Shown: piece after piece, positions 1-8,565 of the stretch
How positions within the stretch are numbered: the first letter of the stretch is position 1
How the letters are laid out: every line of letters starts with the position of its first letter
Source: Bryobacterales bacterium
Lineage (GTDB): Bacteria > Acidobacteriota > Terriglobia > Bryobacterales > Bryobacteraceae
Direction of reading: 5' to 3'
Assembly: GCA_016789745.1 (NCBI GenBank)
Contig: JAEUQF010000152.1
Location: forward strand, 1 to 64,000
DNA length: 64,000 bases
Position numbers and translations under genes: made by a program
The notes under the pieces: model-generated
Told to the model about the DNA's origin: nothing
Seen by the model: the letters and a program-made list of their open reading frames with translations, nothing else
Database searches by the model: none

Positions 1-458
1 CAGGAGGCACCGTCGTCATCGCTATGAATGGCGTGGACTTGGAGCGTGGTAGGGCCGGTGGTGGCGCCGGGTTTGGCGGTTGGGAAGCCGATGCCGGGAG
101 GGCCGTAGGCATGGAAGCACCAGATACGGCCGGAGCGCGGATCGAGGAGGAAGGAGGGATCGCCGACACCGCCTTCGGGGACGCTGCGGATGGTTTGGAT
201 GGGGGTCCAGGTTTTGCCGCGATCGAAGCTACGGCGGAGGACGAGGGAGATGCGGCCGGGCAGGTCGCGGGTGTTTTCGTGGCGAGCGTCGGCAGCGGCG
301 AGGAGGGTGCCCTTGCGGGTTTCGAGGAGGGCGGGAATGCGGTAGGTGTGGACGCCTTGATCGCCCTGGTGGAACAGGTCGAGTTGGAGGATATCGGGCG
401 GCGGGGCGGCGAGCAGCGGGCAGGCGGGGAGGGCGGCAAGCAGGGAGCGGCGCGTCAT
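1..458 (-). CDS. Exo-alpha-sialidase (BNR-repeat neuraminidase), N-terminal part, cut by the left edge
   Basis: Only the first 152 codons lie in the window, starting at the ATG at 458. The product opens with a short signal-like stretch (MTRRSLLAALPACPLLAAPP) and then shows the sialidase pattern: a Tyr-Arg-Ile-Pro motif near residue 40 (the RIP motif carrying the first catalytic arginine), an Ala-Asp-Ala-Arg segment near residue 57, and an Asp-box (S-F-D-R-G-K-T-W) near residue 80. Family knowledge: such enzymes release terminal sialic acids from glycans, usually in the periplasm or outside. It starts 34 nt after the stop of the esterase-like gene upstream, so the two probably share a transcript and a glycan-degradation role. 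The catalytic tyrosine and glutamate lie beyond the edge and cannot be checked. Confidence 0.8.
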   Translation of the reverse strand, partial: MTRRSLLAALPACPLLAAPPPDILQLDLFHQGDQGVHTYRIPALLETRKGTLLAAADARHENTRDLPGRISLVLRRSFDRGKTWTPIQTIRSVPEGGVGDPSFLLDPRSGRIWCFHAYGPPGIGFPTAKPGATTGPTTLQVHAIHSDDDGAS

Positions 459-491
459 GGGTAGGGTCAACGGATAGGCTAACAGATGGCG

Positions 492-2246
492 TCAGGGCTT
501 GCGGCTGAGGCGGAGAAGCGCAGGAAAGCCGCCGGCGCGTTCGAAGCCGGGGAGGGAGACGCGATCGAGGAAGGCGGCTTCGGTGGGCTGGGCGGCGATA
601 TCGAGTTTGACCGGAGTGGGGGAGAGGGCTGCGGCGGCGAGACACCAGGGGGAGGCGTCTTTATCGCAGACGAGGACGGCGGGGGTGGGTGCGTAGCCGA
701 TGGCGGTGAGGATGTCCTGGATGCGGTAGGCATCGTCGGAGTAGTGGAAGACCAAGTGGTCCTTGCGAGGGGAAGGGCGTGGGGCAGTGGCGGTGCCTGA
801 CTGATAGGGGTCGATGGAGAGGACGTTCCAGGCCTGGGCGCGGTAGGTTTCGGTGAGTTTCTGGTGGGTGTCGGAGTCGATGCCGGCCGATGTGACGACG
901 ATGGCGGTGTTGGGCGAGGTTCCGGGGATCCAGCGGGCGGGGATGCGTTCGCCGTGGCCCTGGCGGTGGAGGAGCATCCATTGGGGTAGGGCGAGGGATT
1001 GGACAGCGGCGGATTCGAAGCCGATGATGGCGAGGAGGCGGTCGCGGAGGGCTTCGGGGGAGGCAGCTTCCGCTTGTCGGCGGGCGCGCTGTTTCCATTC
1101 GTTGAGGATCTGGGCACGCGAAGGGTAGCCGTTCTCTTCTGTGAAGGGCTTGGGCCAGAGGAGAGCCTTTTCGGGGAGGGTGGGGACGGGTTTTTCGGTG
1201 GGTTCGGGGGTGCGTGTGGCGGATCGCGGCAGGTGGCGGTGGAGGAAGCGGTAGAAGGCCTCACGGCTGTCGCGATTGTAGTTATGTTTGGCGTCGGTGT
1301 GATGGAAGGCGGCGCGATCGGCGGAGTTGTAGAGGCGGAAGATGTCGCGGATGGCGGGGTATTCGATCTTGGGGGTATCGCGGGTCCAATCGCGTGCGGA
1401 GGAGATGAGGAGCAAGGGGCGGGGCGCCACGGCGGCGGCGATCTCGACATTGTTGGTGTTGACACGAAGGCCGGGGGCCATCTCGCAGGGGTCGTCGCCC
1501 TGAAAGTGGGCGGAGACCATGACGACCGGGGCGGAGGCTTTGACGCGATCGTCGACGGCGGCCAGGAGCATGGTCTGGGTACCGCCGCCGGAGGCGCCGG
1601 TGACGGCGAGGCGTTGGGGGTCAACGTAGGGGAGGCTTTGGAGGAGGTCGAGGGCGCGGATGGCGGTCCAGAGTTGGAGGCCGAGCGGATGGAAGCTCCA
1701 GAGTTGCTCTTCGGTGCTGGAGCCGAACTTATGGGGCAGTTGGCGGGATTCGTTGTAGCCGAGCATGTCGAAGGCAAGCGCGGTGTAGCCCTGCATGGCG
1801 AGATTGGCGCAGAGTTTGGGGACGGAATACTCGTCGTCATCGTGGATGCGGCCGTTTTTCCAATGTCCGTGTGGGACGAGGATGGCGGGGCGGCGTCCGC
1901 GTGGGCGAAGGGGCCGATAGAGGTTGGCGGCGATGTGGAGGCCGGGGAAGGGCTGGAAGCTGACGACTTCGATGATGAAGTTGTCGAAGGTGGTGGAGTG
2001 GGAGCGGCGGAGTTGTAGGGGCGTGCGGTCAGGGAGGGGATGGAGGCCAGCGGCGGTGAGGATCTGGGTGCGGATGCGGGCGCGCTGCTGCTGCCATTCG
2101 GCGAGAGTGCGGTAGTGCACGGGCACGAAGCGGGCGTCGGTATGAGCGTCGCTCAGGTTGCGGAGGTCGCCGAAATTTTCGGCGCGTAGAGGCGTGATTT
2201 GGCAGAAGAGCGGAAGGAAGAGGAAGAAAACGAACAAGCCCCACAT
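492..2246 (-). CDS. Secreted alpha/beta hydrolase, acetylxylan-esterase-like
   Basis: 584 aa with a clear signal peptide (about residues 1-22, ending LRA). The first half is an alpha/beta hydrolase: oxyanion-type HGHW near 126, nucleophile elbow G-A-S-G-G with Ser219, Asp286 in SARDWT, and His321 in KHNYN, all in the right order. The fold and the large insert resemble acetylxylan esterase or cephalosporin-C deacetylase relatives common in acidobacteria. The C-terminal third (about 350-584) looks like a second, degenerate hydrolase-like domain without an obvious catalytic triad. It precedes the sialidase in the same direction. Substrate is inferred only: an acylated plant or microbial glycan. 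The opposite strand carries long open frames that are codon-bias shadows. Confidence 0.75.
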   Translation of the reverse strand: MWGLFVFFLFLPLFCQITPLRAENFGDLRNLSDAHTDARFVPVHYRTLAEWQQQRARIRTQILTAAGLHPLPDRTPLQLRRSHSTTFDNFIIEVVSFQPFPGLHIAANLYRPLRPRGRRPAILVPHGHWKNGRIHDDDEYSVPKLCANLAMQGYTALAFDMLGYNESRQLPHKFGSSTEEQLWSFHPLGLQLWTAIRALDLLQSLPYVDPQRLAVTGASGGGTQTMLLAAVDDRVKASAPVVMVSAHFQGDDPCEMAPGLRVNTNNVEIAAAVAPRPLLLISSARDWTRDTPKIEYPAIRDIFRLYNSADRAAFHHTDAKHNYNRDSREAFYRFLHRHLPRSATRTPEPTEKPVPTLPEKALLWPKPFTEENGYPSRAQILNEWKQRARRQAEAASPEALRDRLLAIIGFESAAVQSLALPQWMLLHRQGHGERIPARWIPGTSPNTAIVVTSAGIDSDTHQKLTETYRAQAWNVLSIDPYQSGTATAPRPSPRKDHLVFHYSDDAYRIQDILTAIGYAPTPAVLVCDKDASPWCLAAAALSPTPVKLDIAAQPTEAAFLDRVSLPGFERAGGFPALLRLSRKP

Positions 2247-2330
2247 CGTACAGCGATCTCTGGACGGTAGACACGTGGTGGCCCCCGGTTGGTTACTTGG
2301 TATAACATCGTTCTTCTCAGAAGAACAGCC

Positions 2331-5300
2331 ATGTTTGCCAAGTTGCTAAACGCATTTTTCATTTTTTCGTTGATTCTGGCCGCGCAGGATACGCGCGGGA
2401 CGATTGCCGGCACGGTATCGGACTCGCAGGCGGCGGTGATCGCCGGGGCGGCGGTATCGGTGATCAACACCGGGACCAACACGGTTTCGAAGCTGACGAC
2501 GAACGGGAGCGGGTATTACGAGGCACCGCTGCTGCTGCCGGGCACCTATAGCGTGACGGTGGAGATGCAGGGATTCAAGAAGACGGTACGGTCGGGGATC
2601 ACGCTGGCGATTGGGGACCGGTTGAACATCGACGTGCAGATGGAGATCGGGACGGCTGCGGAGTCGATTACGGTGACGTCGGAAGCGCCGATGATCGACA
2701 CGTCGACGGTGTCGACGGGTCGTGCGATGACGCATAGGGAAGTGATGGATCTGCCGGTGCTGGGGAATAACATCTCGATGCTGTCGCGGATGGCGCCGGG
2801 GGTGCAGGTGCCGGGGACGACGCAGTTCCTGGTGCAGGGGCAGGTGGGCGGCGGGTCGGCGTATAGTATGCCGGGCGGCGTTGGCGGGAATGAATGGTCG
2901 ATGGACGGCGCGTCGACCAATGGGACGGACCGGCGCACGTCGTTCATGCCGAGCCCGGACGTGGTGGATGAGTTCAAGGTGGAGACATCGAACTTTGATG
3001 CGTCGTTCGGGCATTCGACGGGGCTGAACGTGTCGATGTCGACCAAGAGCGGGGCGAACGCGCTGCACGGGTCGGCGACGTATCAGTATTTCAACCAGCG
3101 GTGGAACGCGGCGTCGTTTTTCGTGAAGCAGGCACGGTATGCGCAGATCGCGCAGTTGCGGGCGGCGAACAACCTTGCGGGCGCCGATGCACTGGCCGAT
3201 ACGCCGCTGATTCCCGCGGGGCACACGAACAACTATCACGGAACGGTGTCGGGGCCGGTGGTGATTCCGAAAGTGTTTGATGGGCGGAACAAGCTGTTCT
3301 TCTTTTTGGGTTATAGCGGATTGAAGAATAAGCAGGCGGCGCGGCCGAGCGAGATCAACTATACAGTGCCGACAGCGGCGATGCGGAATGGGGATTATTC
3401 GGCGCTGCTGCCGGTGGATGCGGTGCGGTACCAGGTGTACGATCCGCTGACGACGCGGCCGGACCCAGCGCGCGCAGGCCACGTGGTGCGGACGCCGTTC
3501 GCGGGGAACATCATCCCGCGCAACCGGCTGCAGAATCCGATGTACAACTTCTATGCGCAGCGCATGCCGCTGCCGAACAACAATCCGACGGATCCGCGGC
3601 GGGAGCCCTTCAACAACTATCTGGCGACGGGGATGCCGAACAACGTGAATTACCAGAGTTGGAACAACCGCATCGACTACCAGCACAACGACAAGCACCG
3701 GTTCTTCTTCCGGTGGCTGAAGAGCAGTTACATCGAAGATGCGCAGGACTTCACGTATGAAACCGAGCCGGGGTTGATGGCTTGGAACGAGACGCGGCCG
3801 ACGTTGGGCGGGGCGATGGACTGGACGTATGCGATGAGCCCGTCGACGGTGATGAACGTGTCGGTGGATGCGAACCGGTTTCTGTTGAACAACCAGCGCT
3901 TGGGATTGCGGAAGTATAAGCCGACGGATGTGGGATTGCCGGCGTACATGGACACCAAGTGCGGCGCGGTGTGTACAACGCCGCGCGTGATCTGGCCGGG
4001 CATGACGTATTGGGGTGGGGACCAGGTGATCGGGGTGACGGTGGATCCAGGTGTGTACGGGCGGCAGCAGGCGGTGAAGTACAACCTGTCGCACATCCGC
4101 GATGCGCACACGATCCGGGCAGGTGTGGATTTCCGGCAGCATTACCGGACGCAGCGGCAGAATGGCGGCTTCACGTCGGGCAACTTCACCTTTGCGAATA
4201 ACTTTGTGCGGAAGGATGAGGATGGTTTTAATCCGGCGGGCGCGCTGGGCTTGACGTGGGCGACGTTCGGGTTGGGGATGCCGACGGGGATGTCGGTGGA
4301 CACGAACGATTCGTTTGCGTTGATGAGCCCGTATTATGCGTGGTATGCGCAGGACACGTGGCGCGTGACGCGGCGGTTGACGGTAACGTTCGGGCTGCGC
4401 ATGGAGTATGAGAAAGGGCCGACGGAGCGGTATAACCGGGCGATCTCGTATTTTGATCCGAACATTGAATTGCCGATCACGGCGGCGGCGCAGGCGGCCT
4501 ATGCGCGGAACCCGCTGCCGGAGTTGCCGGCCAGCCAGTTTATTGTACGAGGCGGGAACGTGTACACGGGCCGCAATGGGGCTCCCCGGGAGTTGTGGCG
4601 GAGTGAGTTGATGTTTCTGCCGCGGTTGTCGGCGGCGTGGCAGATCACGCCGAAGACGGTGATCCGCGGTGGCTATGGAACATTCTTCGATACGTTGAAC
4701 GTGATGAACCAGGGCACCGACCAGACGGGGTTTTCGCGGGCGACCAATACGGTGTTGACGAATGACTTTGGGCAGACGTGGAATGCGGGGAATCCGGCGG
4801 CGGGCATCTCGCCGCTGAGCGATCCGTTCCCGGTGCGGGCGAATGGGACGCGGTTTGACGATCCGCTGCGGGATGCGCTGGGAGCGATGGCGCGGGTGAA
4901 CCAGGGCTTCACGTTCACTGGCTATGACCGGAGCCATCCGCGAGTGCAGCGGTGGCGCGTGGGCATGCAGCGGGAATTGTCTGCGAATGTGCTGGTGGAG
5001 GCTTCGTATTGGGGCCAGTTCATTGACCGCATCAACGTAACGCAGCGTCTGGATGCGCTGCCGGCGCAGTACTGGGCGAGTGGGAATACGCGTAACAACG
5101 CGGTGGCGACGGAGATGAACCGCCAGGTGACGAATCCGTTCCACATTTCGAATTTTGAAGCGCTGCGGACCAGCGATCCGGTGCTCTACCAACACATGAC
5201 GACGCTCGGAGCGTTCACGAGTCCGACGATTGCGAAGAACCGGCTGCTGCGGCCGTTCCCACATATGAACGGATTGAATGATAACGCGGTGGCAGATGGG

Positions 5301-5999
5301 AAGGCGCGCACGCATGCGTTTGAGTTCAACTTCCAGAAGCGTTTTTCGAAGGGCTTCAACCTGAACGCCAGCTATACACGGATGATCCAGGAGAACAAGA
5401 CAATCTACGAGAATGAATTCGATACGGATCCGACGGTGTGGTGGGTGAGCGATACGGCGCGGCCGCATCGTTTGACGGCGACCGGCATTTATGAGTTGCC
5501 GTTCGGGCGCGGGCGGCGGTTCGTGCAGACGGGCATTCTGAACCATATTTTGGGCGGGTGGCAGGCGGCGGCGACGTACGAGTTCCAGCCGGGTCCGCTG
5601 CTGGCTTGGGGCAATCTGTTCTACAAAGGCGATATCAACAACTTTGAAGCGGATGCGACGTCGGGGACGAAGAGCCTGGAGCAGTGGTTTAATACGGGGG
5701 TACCGTTTGAGCGGGTGGCAGCGAATCAGCCGGCAGCGTTTCAGACGCGGGTATTTCCGCGGTTCTTCAACGGGCTGCGGGCCGATGGGTTGAGCCAGTG
5801 GAATGCCAACCTGCTGCGCGAGATCAAGCTGCTGGAGGGAGTGCGGTTTCAATTCCGCGTGGATGTGATCAATGTGCAGAACCGGTCGCAGATGGGGGCG
5901 CCGGATATCAACCCGGTGTCGACGAACTTTGGGCGCATTTTGAGCCAGACGTCGTCGTTGAACCGGTTTTACCAGATGCAGGCGCGCATCCAGTTTTAA
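2331..5999 (+). CDS. TonB-dependent-receptor-type outer-membrane protein with carboxypeptidase-regulatory N-domain (Oar-like)
   Basis: 1222 aa from the ATG at 2331, chosen because it gives a clean signal peptide (MFAKLLNAFFIFSLILAAQ); the GTG 42 nt upstream would bury it. After cleavage comes a CarboxypepD_reg-like beta domain (about 20-105: GTIAGTVSD...AAV...NTGT), then a plug-like region (about 120-230), then a long beta-barrel rich in aromatic and Asn residues. The last residue is Phe, as expected for outer-membrane insertion. Family knowledge: acidobacteria carry dozens of these; they are thought to import oligosaccharides or peptides, or act in adhesion like Myxococcus Oar. The enolase-superfamily gene 9 nt downstream overlaps its ribosome site with this stop codon, so the two are probably cotranscribed. 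A TATAAC hexamer at 2301-2306 is a possible -10. Confidence 0.85.
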   Translation: MFAKLLNAFFIFSLILAAQDTRGTIAGTVSDSQAAVIAGAAVSVINTGTNTVSKLTTNGSGYYEAPLLLPGTYSVTVEMQGFKKTVRSGITLAIGDRLNIDVQMEIGTAAESITVTSEAPMIDTSTVSTGRAMTHREVMDLPVLGNNISMLSRMAPGVQVPGTTQFLVQGQVGGGSAYSMPGGVGGNEWSMDGASTNGTDRRTSFMPSPDVVDEFKVETSNFDASFGHSTGLNVSMSTKSGANALHGSATYQYFNQRWNAASFFVKQARYAQIAQLRAANNLAGADALADTPLIPAGHTNNYHGTVSGPVVIPKVFDGRNKLFFFLGYSGLKNKQAARPSEINYTVPTAAMRNGDYSALLPVDAVRYQVYDPLTTRPDPARAGHVVRTPFAGNIIPRNRLQNPMYNFYAQRMPLPNNNPTDPRREPFNNYLATGMPNNVNYQSWNNRIDYQHNDKHRFFFRWLKSSYIEDAQDFTYETEPGLMAWNETRPTLGGAMDWTYAMSPSTVMNVSVDANRFLLNNQRLGLRKYKPTDVGLPAYMDTKCGAVCTTPRVIWPGMTYWGGDQVIGVTVDPGVYGRQQAVKYNLSHIRDAHTIRAGVDFRQHYRTQRQNGGFTSGNFTFANNFVRKDEDGFNPAGALGLTWATFGLGMPTGMSVDTNDSFALMSPYYAWYAQDTWRVTRRLTVTFGLRMEYEKGPTERYNRAISYFDPNIELPITAAAQAAYARNPLPELPASQFIVRGGNVYTGRNGAPRELWRSELMFLPRLSAAWQITPKTVIRGGYGTFFDTLNVMNQGTDQTGFSRATNTVLTNDFGQTWNAGNPAAGISPLSDPFPVRANGTRFDDPLRDALGAMARVNQGFTFTGYDRSHPRVQRWRVGMQRELSANVLVEASYWGQFIDRINVTQRLDALPAQYWASGNTRNNAVATEMNRQVTNPFHISNFEALRTSDPVLYQHMTTLGAFTSPTIAKNRLLRPFPHMNGLNDNAVADGKARTHAFEFNFQKRFSKGFNLNASYTRMIQENKTIYENEFDTDPTVWWVSDTARPHRLTATGIYELPFGRGRRFVQTGILNHILGGWQAAATYEFQPGPLLAWGNLFYKGDINNFEADATSGTKSLEQWFNTGVPFERVAANQPAAFQTRVFPRFFNGLRADGLSQWNANLLREIKLLEGVRFQFRVDVINVQNRSQMGAPDINPVSTNFGRILSQTSSLNRFYQMQARIQF

Positions 6000-6008
6000 G
6001 GAGAGTTT

Positions 6009-7226
6009 ATGTCTGTTGCCAAGTATGATCGACGTACGTGGCTGCGCTCGATGTTTTATGGGCCGGCCGCGCTGTTCACTTTAGAGGCGTTCAACGCCAA
6101 GCGCACCGATGCGGCTGCCATTGGGCCGAATGACAACATCAAAGTCACCAAGATCGAATCGTTTGTTCTGAAGAACTCGTGGGTGTTCGTGAAGGTGTCC
6201 ACTGATGCCGGAGTGACCGGGTGGGGCGAGATGTTGAAGGACGACGCGAAGGCCTGCGCGGCTGGGGCGTTGGAGGTAGGCAATTACCTGATTGGGAAGG
6301 ATCCACGCCGGGTGGCACATCACTGGCAGGCGATCCATCGTGGGGCGTTTTACCGCGGGGGGCCGATTAAGACGGCGATTTCGTCGGGTATTGACCAGGC
6401 GCTGTGGGACATTACGGGCAAGTGCTACGGCGTGCCGGTCTACAAGCTGATGGGCGGGCCGACGCGGGACAAGGTGCGCGTCTACGGGCAGTTGAGTGAG
6501 AAGACGGGCGTGAACGCCATGAAGGTGGGCGTGCGCGGCACTAAGCGTTCGCCGTTCAAATACAACGAAGGGCAGCAGATGGTGGACGAGGTGGTGGAGC
6601 GCTTCGCGGCACTGCGCAAGAAGGTGGGCAAAGGGGTGGATATCGGCGTGGAGTTCCACGGCGCGGTGCAGCCGACTACGGCACAGGTGCTGATGCATGC
6701 GCTGGAGCCGTACAATCCCTGGTTCTATGAAGAAGTGGTACAGGCGCTGAACGTGGATGTGATGGCGGAGTTGGCGAAGAAGACGCACGTGCCGCTGGCT
6801 ACCGGCGAGCGCATCTTCACCAAGTGGGGCTTCCGGGAGATTCTGGAGAAGAAGGCGGCGATGATCCTGCAGCCGGATGTCTGTTATGCAGGCGGCATCA
6901 CGGAGTTGAAGGTGATTGCGGGGATGGCGGAGGCTTACTATGCGCCGATCGCGCCGCATAATCCGCAGGGGCCGTGTTCGCTGGCGGCGAGTCTGCAGAT
7001 AGCGGCATCGGTGCCGAACTTCCTGATTCAGGAGCGCGGAGATAACGAGTACAGCGACCTGCTGGCGAAGCCGCTGCCACCGGTGACGGGCGGGTACCGT
7101 CCGTTGCTGACTGAGCCGGGGCTGGGCATTACGATTGATGAGGATAAGTTGAAGGCGCAGGTAGGTGAACCGCGGCCTTATCGTACGGCGTACGACGACG
7201 ATGACGGGTCGGTGGTGGACTGGTAG
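6009..7226 (+). CDS. Mandelate racemase/muconate lactonizing family protein, galactonate-dehydratase-like
   Basis: 405 aa, enolase superfamily. The N-terminal capping domain (about 45-165) is followed by the barrel. Residues match D-galactonate dehydratase: V-E-F-H-G (first metal ligand position and catalytic His), F-Y-E-E (second ligand), T-G-E-R (third ligand), P-H-N-P-Q-G-P (second catalytic His) and I-Q-E-R. Differences from DgoD are Glu instead of Asp at the first ligand and Val instead of Pro after the second. The first 30 residues (D-R-R-T-W-L-R-S then a hydrophobic run) resemble a Tat signal, unusual for this normally cytoplasmic family. AAGGAG at 5998-6003 overlaps the upstream stop codon, suggesting translational coupling to the receptor. 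Likely a sugar-acid dehydratase; exact substrate unknown. Confidence 0.8.
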   Translation: MSVAKYDRRTWLRSMFYGPAALFTLEAFNAKRTDAAAIGPNDNIKVTKIESFVLKNSWVFVKVSTDAGVTGWGEMLKDDAKACAAGALEVGNYLIGKDPRRVAHHWQAIHRGAFYRGGPIKTAISSGIDQALWDITGKCYGVPVYKLMGGPTRDKVRVYGQLSEKTGVNAMKVGVRGTKRSPFKYNEGQQMVDEVVERFAALRKKVGKGVDIGVEFHGAVQPTTAQVLMHALEPYNPWFYEEVVQALNVDVMAELAKKTHVPLATGERIFTKWGFREILEKKAAMILQPDVCYAGGITELKVIAGMAEAYYAPIAPHNPQGPCSLAASLQIAASVPNFLIQERGDNEYSDLLAKPLPPVTGGYRPLLTEPGLGITIDEDKLKAQVGEPRPYRTAYDDDDGSVVDW

Positions 7227-7248
7227 TTAGAGGTAAGCTCGATAGTGA

Positions 7249-7998
7249 GTGACCTATCGTAGCTTACTGGCGGATATACAGCAGCTCGGCGTGCGCAATG
7301 GCGATGTGGTCATGGTGCATGCCGGGCTGCGTTCGGTTGGACCCATTATCGGCGGCGCGGATACGCTGATCCGGGCGCTGCTGGCGGCGGTTGGCGAGGG
7401 CGGCACGCTGGCGGCGTATGTCGACTTCGAGCCGTTCTTTGAAGAAGACGACAACCCCGAAGACATCCCGGTGTTCGACAAGCGGGTGGCGCGGGCGGCG
7501 CGGGATCACGGGGTGCTGCATGAGGCGATGCGTACGTGGCCGGGGGCGATGCGCAGCGATCATCCCGATGCTGGTGTGGTGGCGATTGGGGCGAAGGCGG
7601 CGTGGCTGACGGCAGAGCATCCGTTCCAGTATGGGTATGGAGAGGGGTCGCCGTTCGAGCGTATCGTGGAAACCGGCGGGCGGGTGCTGATGATCGGGGC
7701 GCCGCTGGATACGATCACGCTGCTGCATTATGCCGAACATAAGGCTGTGATTCCGGATAAGCGGGTGGTAACGTACCGGCGACGGATGGCGGAGAGCGAG
7801 TGGGTAGAGTTTGAGGAGTTCGACACAAGCGAGCCGGTGAGTGACAGGTTTCCTGAGAACGCATTCGAGATCATTGCGACGGAGTTCTTAGCCGCCGGTG
7901 GCGGGGTGCAGGGGCGGATCGGGCAGGCGGATAGCTATCTGTTTGAGAGCGGGCCGTTGGTGGAGTTTGGGATCGGGTGGATGGAGCGGTATCCGTAA
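7249..7998 (+). CDS. AAC(3)-family N-acetyltransferase (Antibiotic_NAT fold)
   Basis: 249 aa starting at a GTG, with AGAGGT about 14 nt upstream. Family marks are V-M-V-H-A-G-L-R-S-V-G near residue 22, the GGADTLI...GGTLAAYV acetyl-CoA-binding region, R-S-D-H-P-D-A-G-V-V-A-I-G near 105, and the S-P-F-E-R...GG-R-V-L-M-I-G-A-P...L-L-H-Y-A-E-H segment carrying the conserved histidine. Family knowledge: members acetylate the 3-amino group of aminoglycosides, or other amines (YokD, FrbF); chromosomal soil homologues often have unknown substrates. It follows the galactonate-dehydratase-like gene by 22 nt, so an operon with sugar metabolism is possible and a resistance role should not be assumed. 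Confidence 0.85.
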   Translation: MTYRSLLADIQQLGVRNGDVVMVHAGLRSVGPIIGGADTLIRALLAAVGEGGTLAAYVDFEPFFEEDDNPEDIPVFDKRVARAARDHGVLHEAMRTWPGAMRSDHPDAGVVAIGAKAAWLTAEHPFQYGYGEGSPFERIVETGGRVLMIGAPLDTITLLHYAEHKAVIPDKRVVTYRRRMAESEWVEFEEFDTSEPVSDRFPENAFEIIATEFLAAGGGVQGRIGQADSYLFESGPLVEFGIGWMERYP

Positions 7999-8124
7999 AT
8001 AACATTTTGGGCGGTAAATGTTACCGGGGTTTGGGCACGGGTGGCGGTAAGTGAAGGAGAAACGCGTGGCCCTTGGAGTGCAAGCGAATGGGGAACTCCC
8101 CGAATCTGTTGGCTTGGAGGGAAC

Positions 8125-8565
8125 GTGTGGAATAACCGCGAAGACAGTCCGGCGCCTCAGCCCCGACGCGAGCCGCGAGTGCACCAGGGGCTGCCTCGCA
8201 ATGCGGCCGTGATTGGCGAGACCATGCATGTGGTGGGCGAGATCCGCAGCATGGAAGAGGTATACGTTGCGGGCAAACTGGATGGCAGCGTGGAGACGCA
8301 GAGCGCGGTCAGCGTGGCGCCGAACGCGAAGGTGAAGGCGAACATCAAGGCGCGCGAGGTGACGATACACGGCACGGTGCTGGGCAGCGTGGTGGTGAGC
8401 GAGAAGATCGTCATTCACGAGAACGGGAGCCTGATCGGCGACATCAAGGCGGCGGGAATTGTGATTGAAGATGGCGCCTATTTCAAGGGCAACATCGATA
8501 TCATTCGGGCGGCGGCTCCTGGGCCGGTGGCCGTGCCGGACCCGGTGCCTCCTTCCGCCATTTGA
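8125..8565 (+). CDS. Bactofilin (polymer-forming cytoskeletal protein)
   Basis: 146 aa. I place the start at the GTG at 8125 because GGAGG (8116-8120) sits 4 nt upstream and the bactofilin core begins soon after; the longer frame from 8041 adds 28 unlikely residues. The core (about 30-125) shows the short hydrophobic beta-helix repeat, e.g. G-E-T-M-H-V-V-G-E-I, V-Y-V-A-G-K-L-D-G, V-T-I-H-G-T-V-L-G and I-V-I-E-D-G-A-Y-F-K-G, with disordered Pro-rich tails. Bactofilins self-assemble without nucleotide into filaments that scaffold cell-wall, stalk or motility machinery. Its last 65 nt overlap the 3' end of the convergent GNAT gene. The 126-nt leader contains small hairpins but no riboswitch I recognise. 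Confidence 0.88.
   Translation: MWNNREDSPAPQPRREPRVHQGLPRNAAVIGETMHVVGEIRSMEEVYVAGKLDGSVETQSAVSVAPNAKVKANIKAREVTIHGTVLGSVVVSEKIVIHENGSLIGDIKAAGIVIEDGAYFKGNIDIIRAAAPGPVAVPDPVPPSAI

Noticed and set aside
2346-5852. 1168-codon open frame on the minus strand opposite the TonB-type receptor
   Set aside because: Arg/His-rich translation without domains, antisense to a clear gene; a codon-bias shadow in high-GC DNA.
8041-8124. Longer start for bactofilin at 8041
   Set aside because: Extra 28 residues do not resemble the family, and a better ribosome site precedes the GTG at 8125.
7999-8124. Possible c-di-GMP, cobalamin or other riboswitch before bactofilin
   Set aside because: Checked by eye against the core motifs of common classes; none fits, so it is listed only as an observation.
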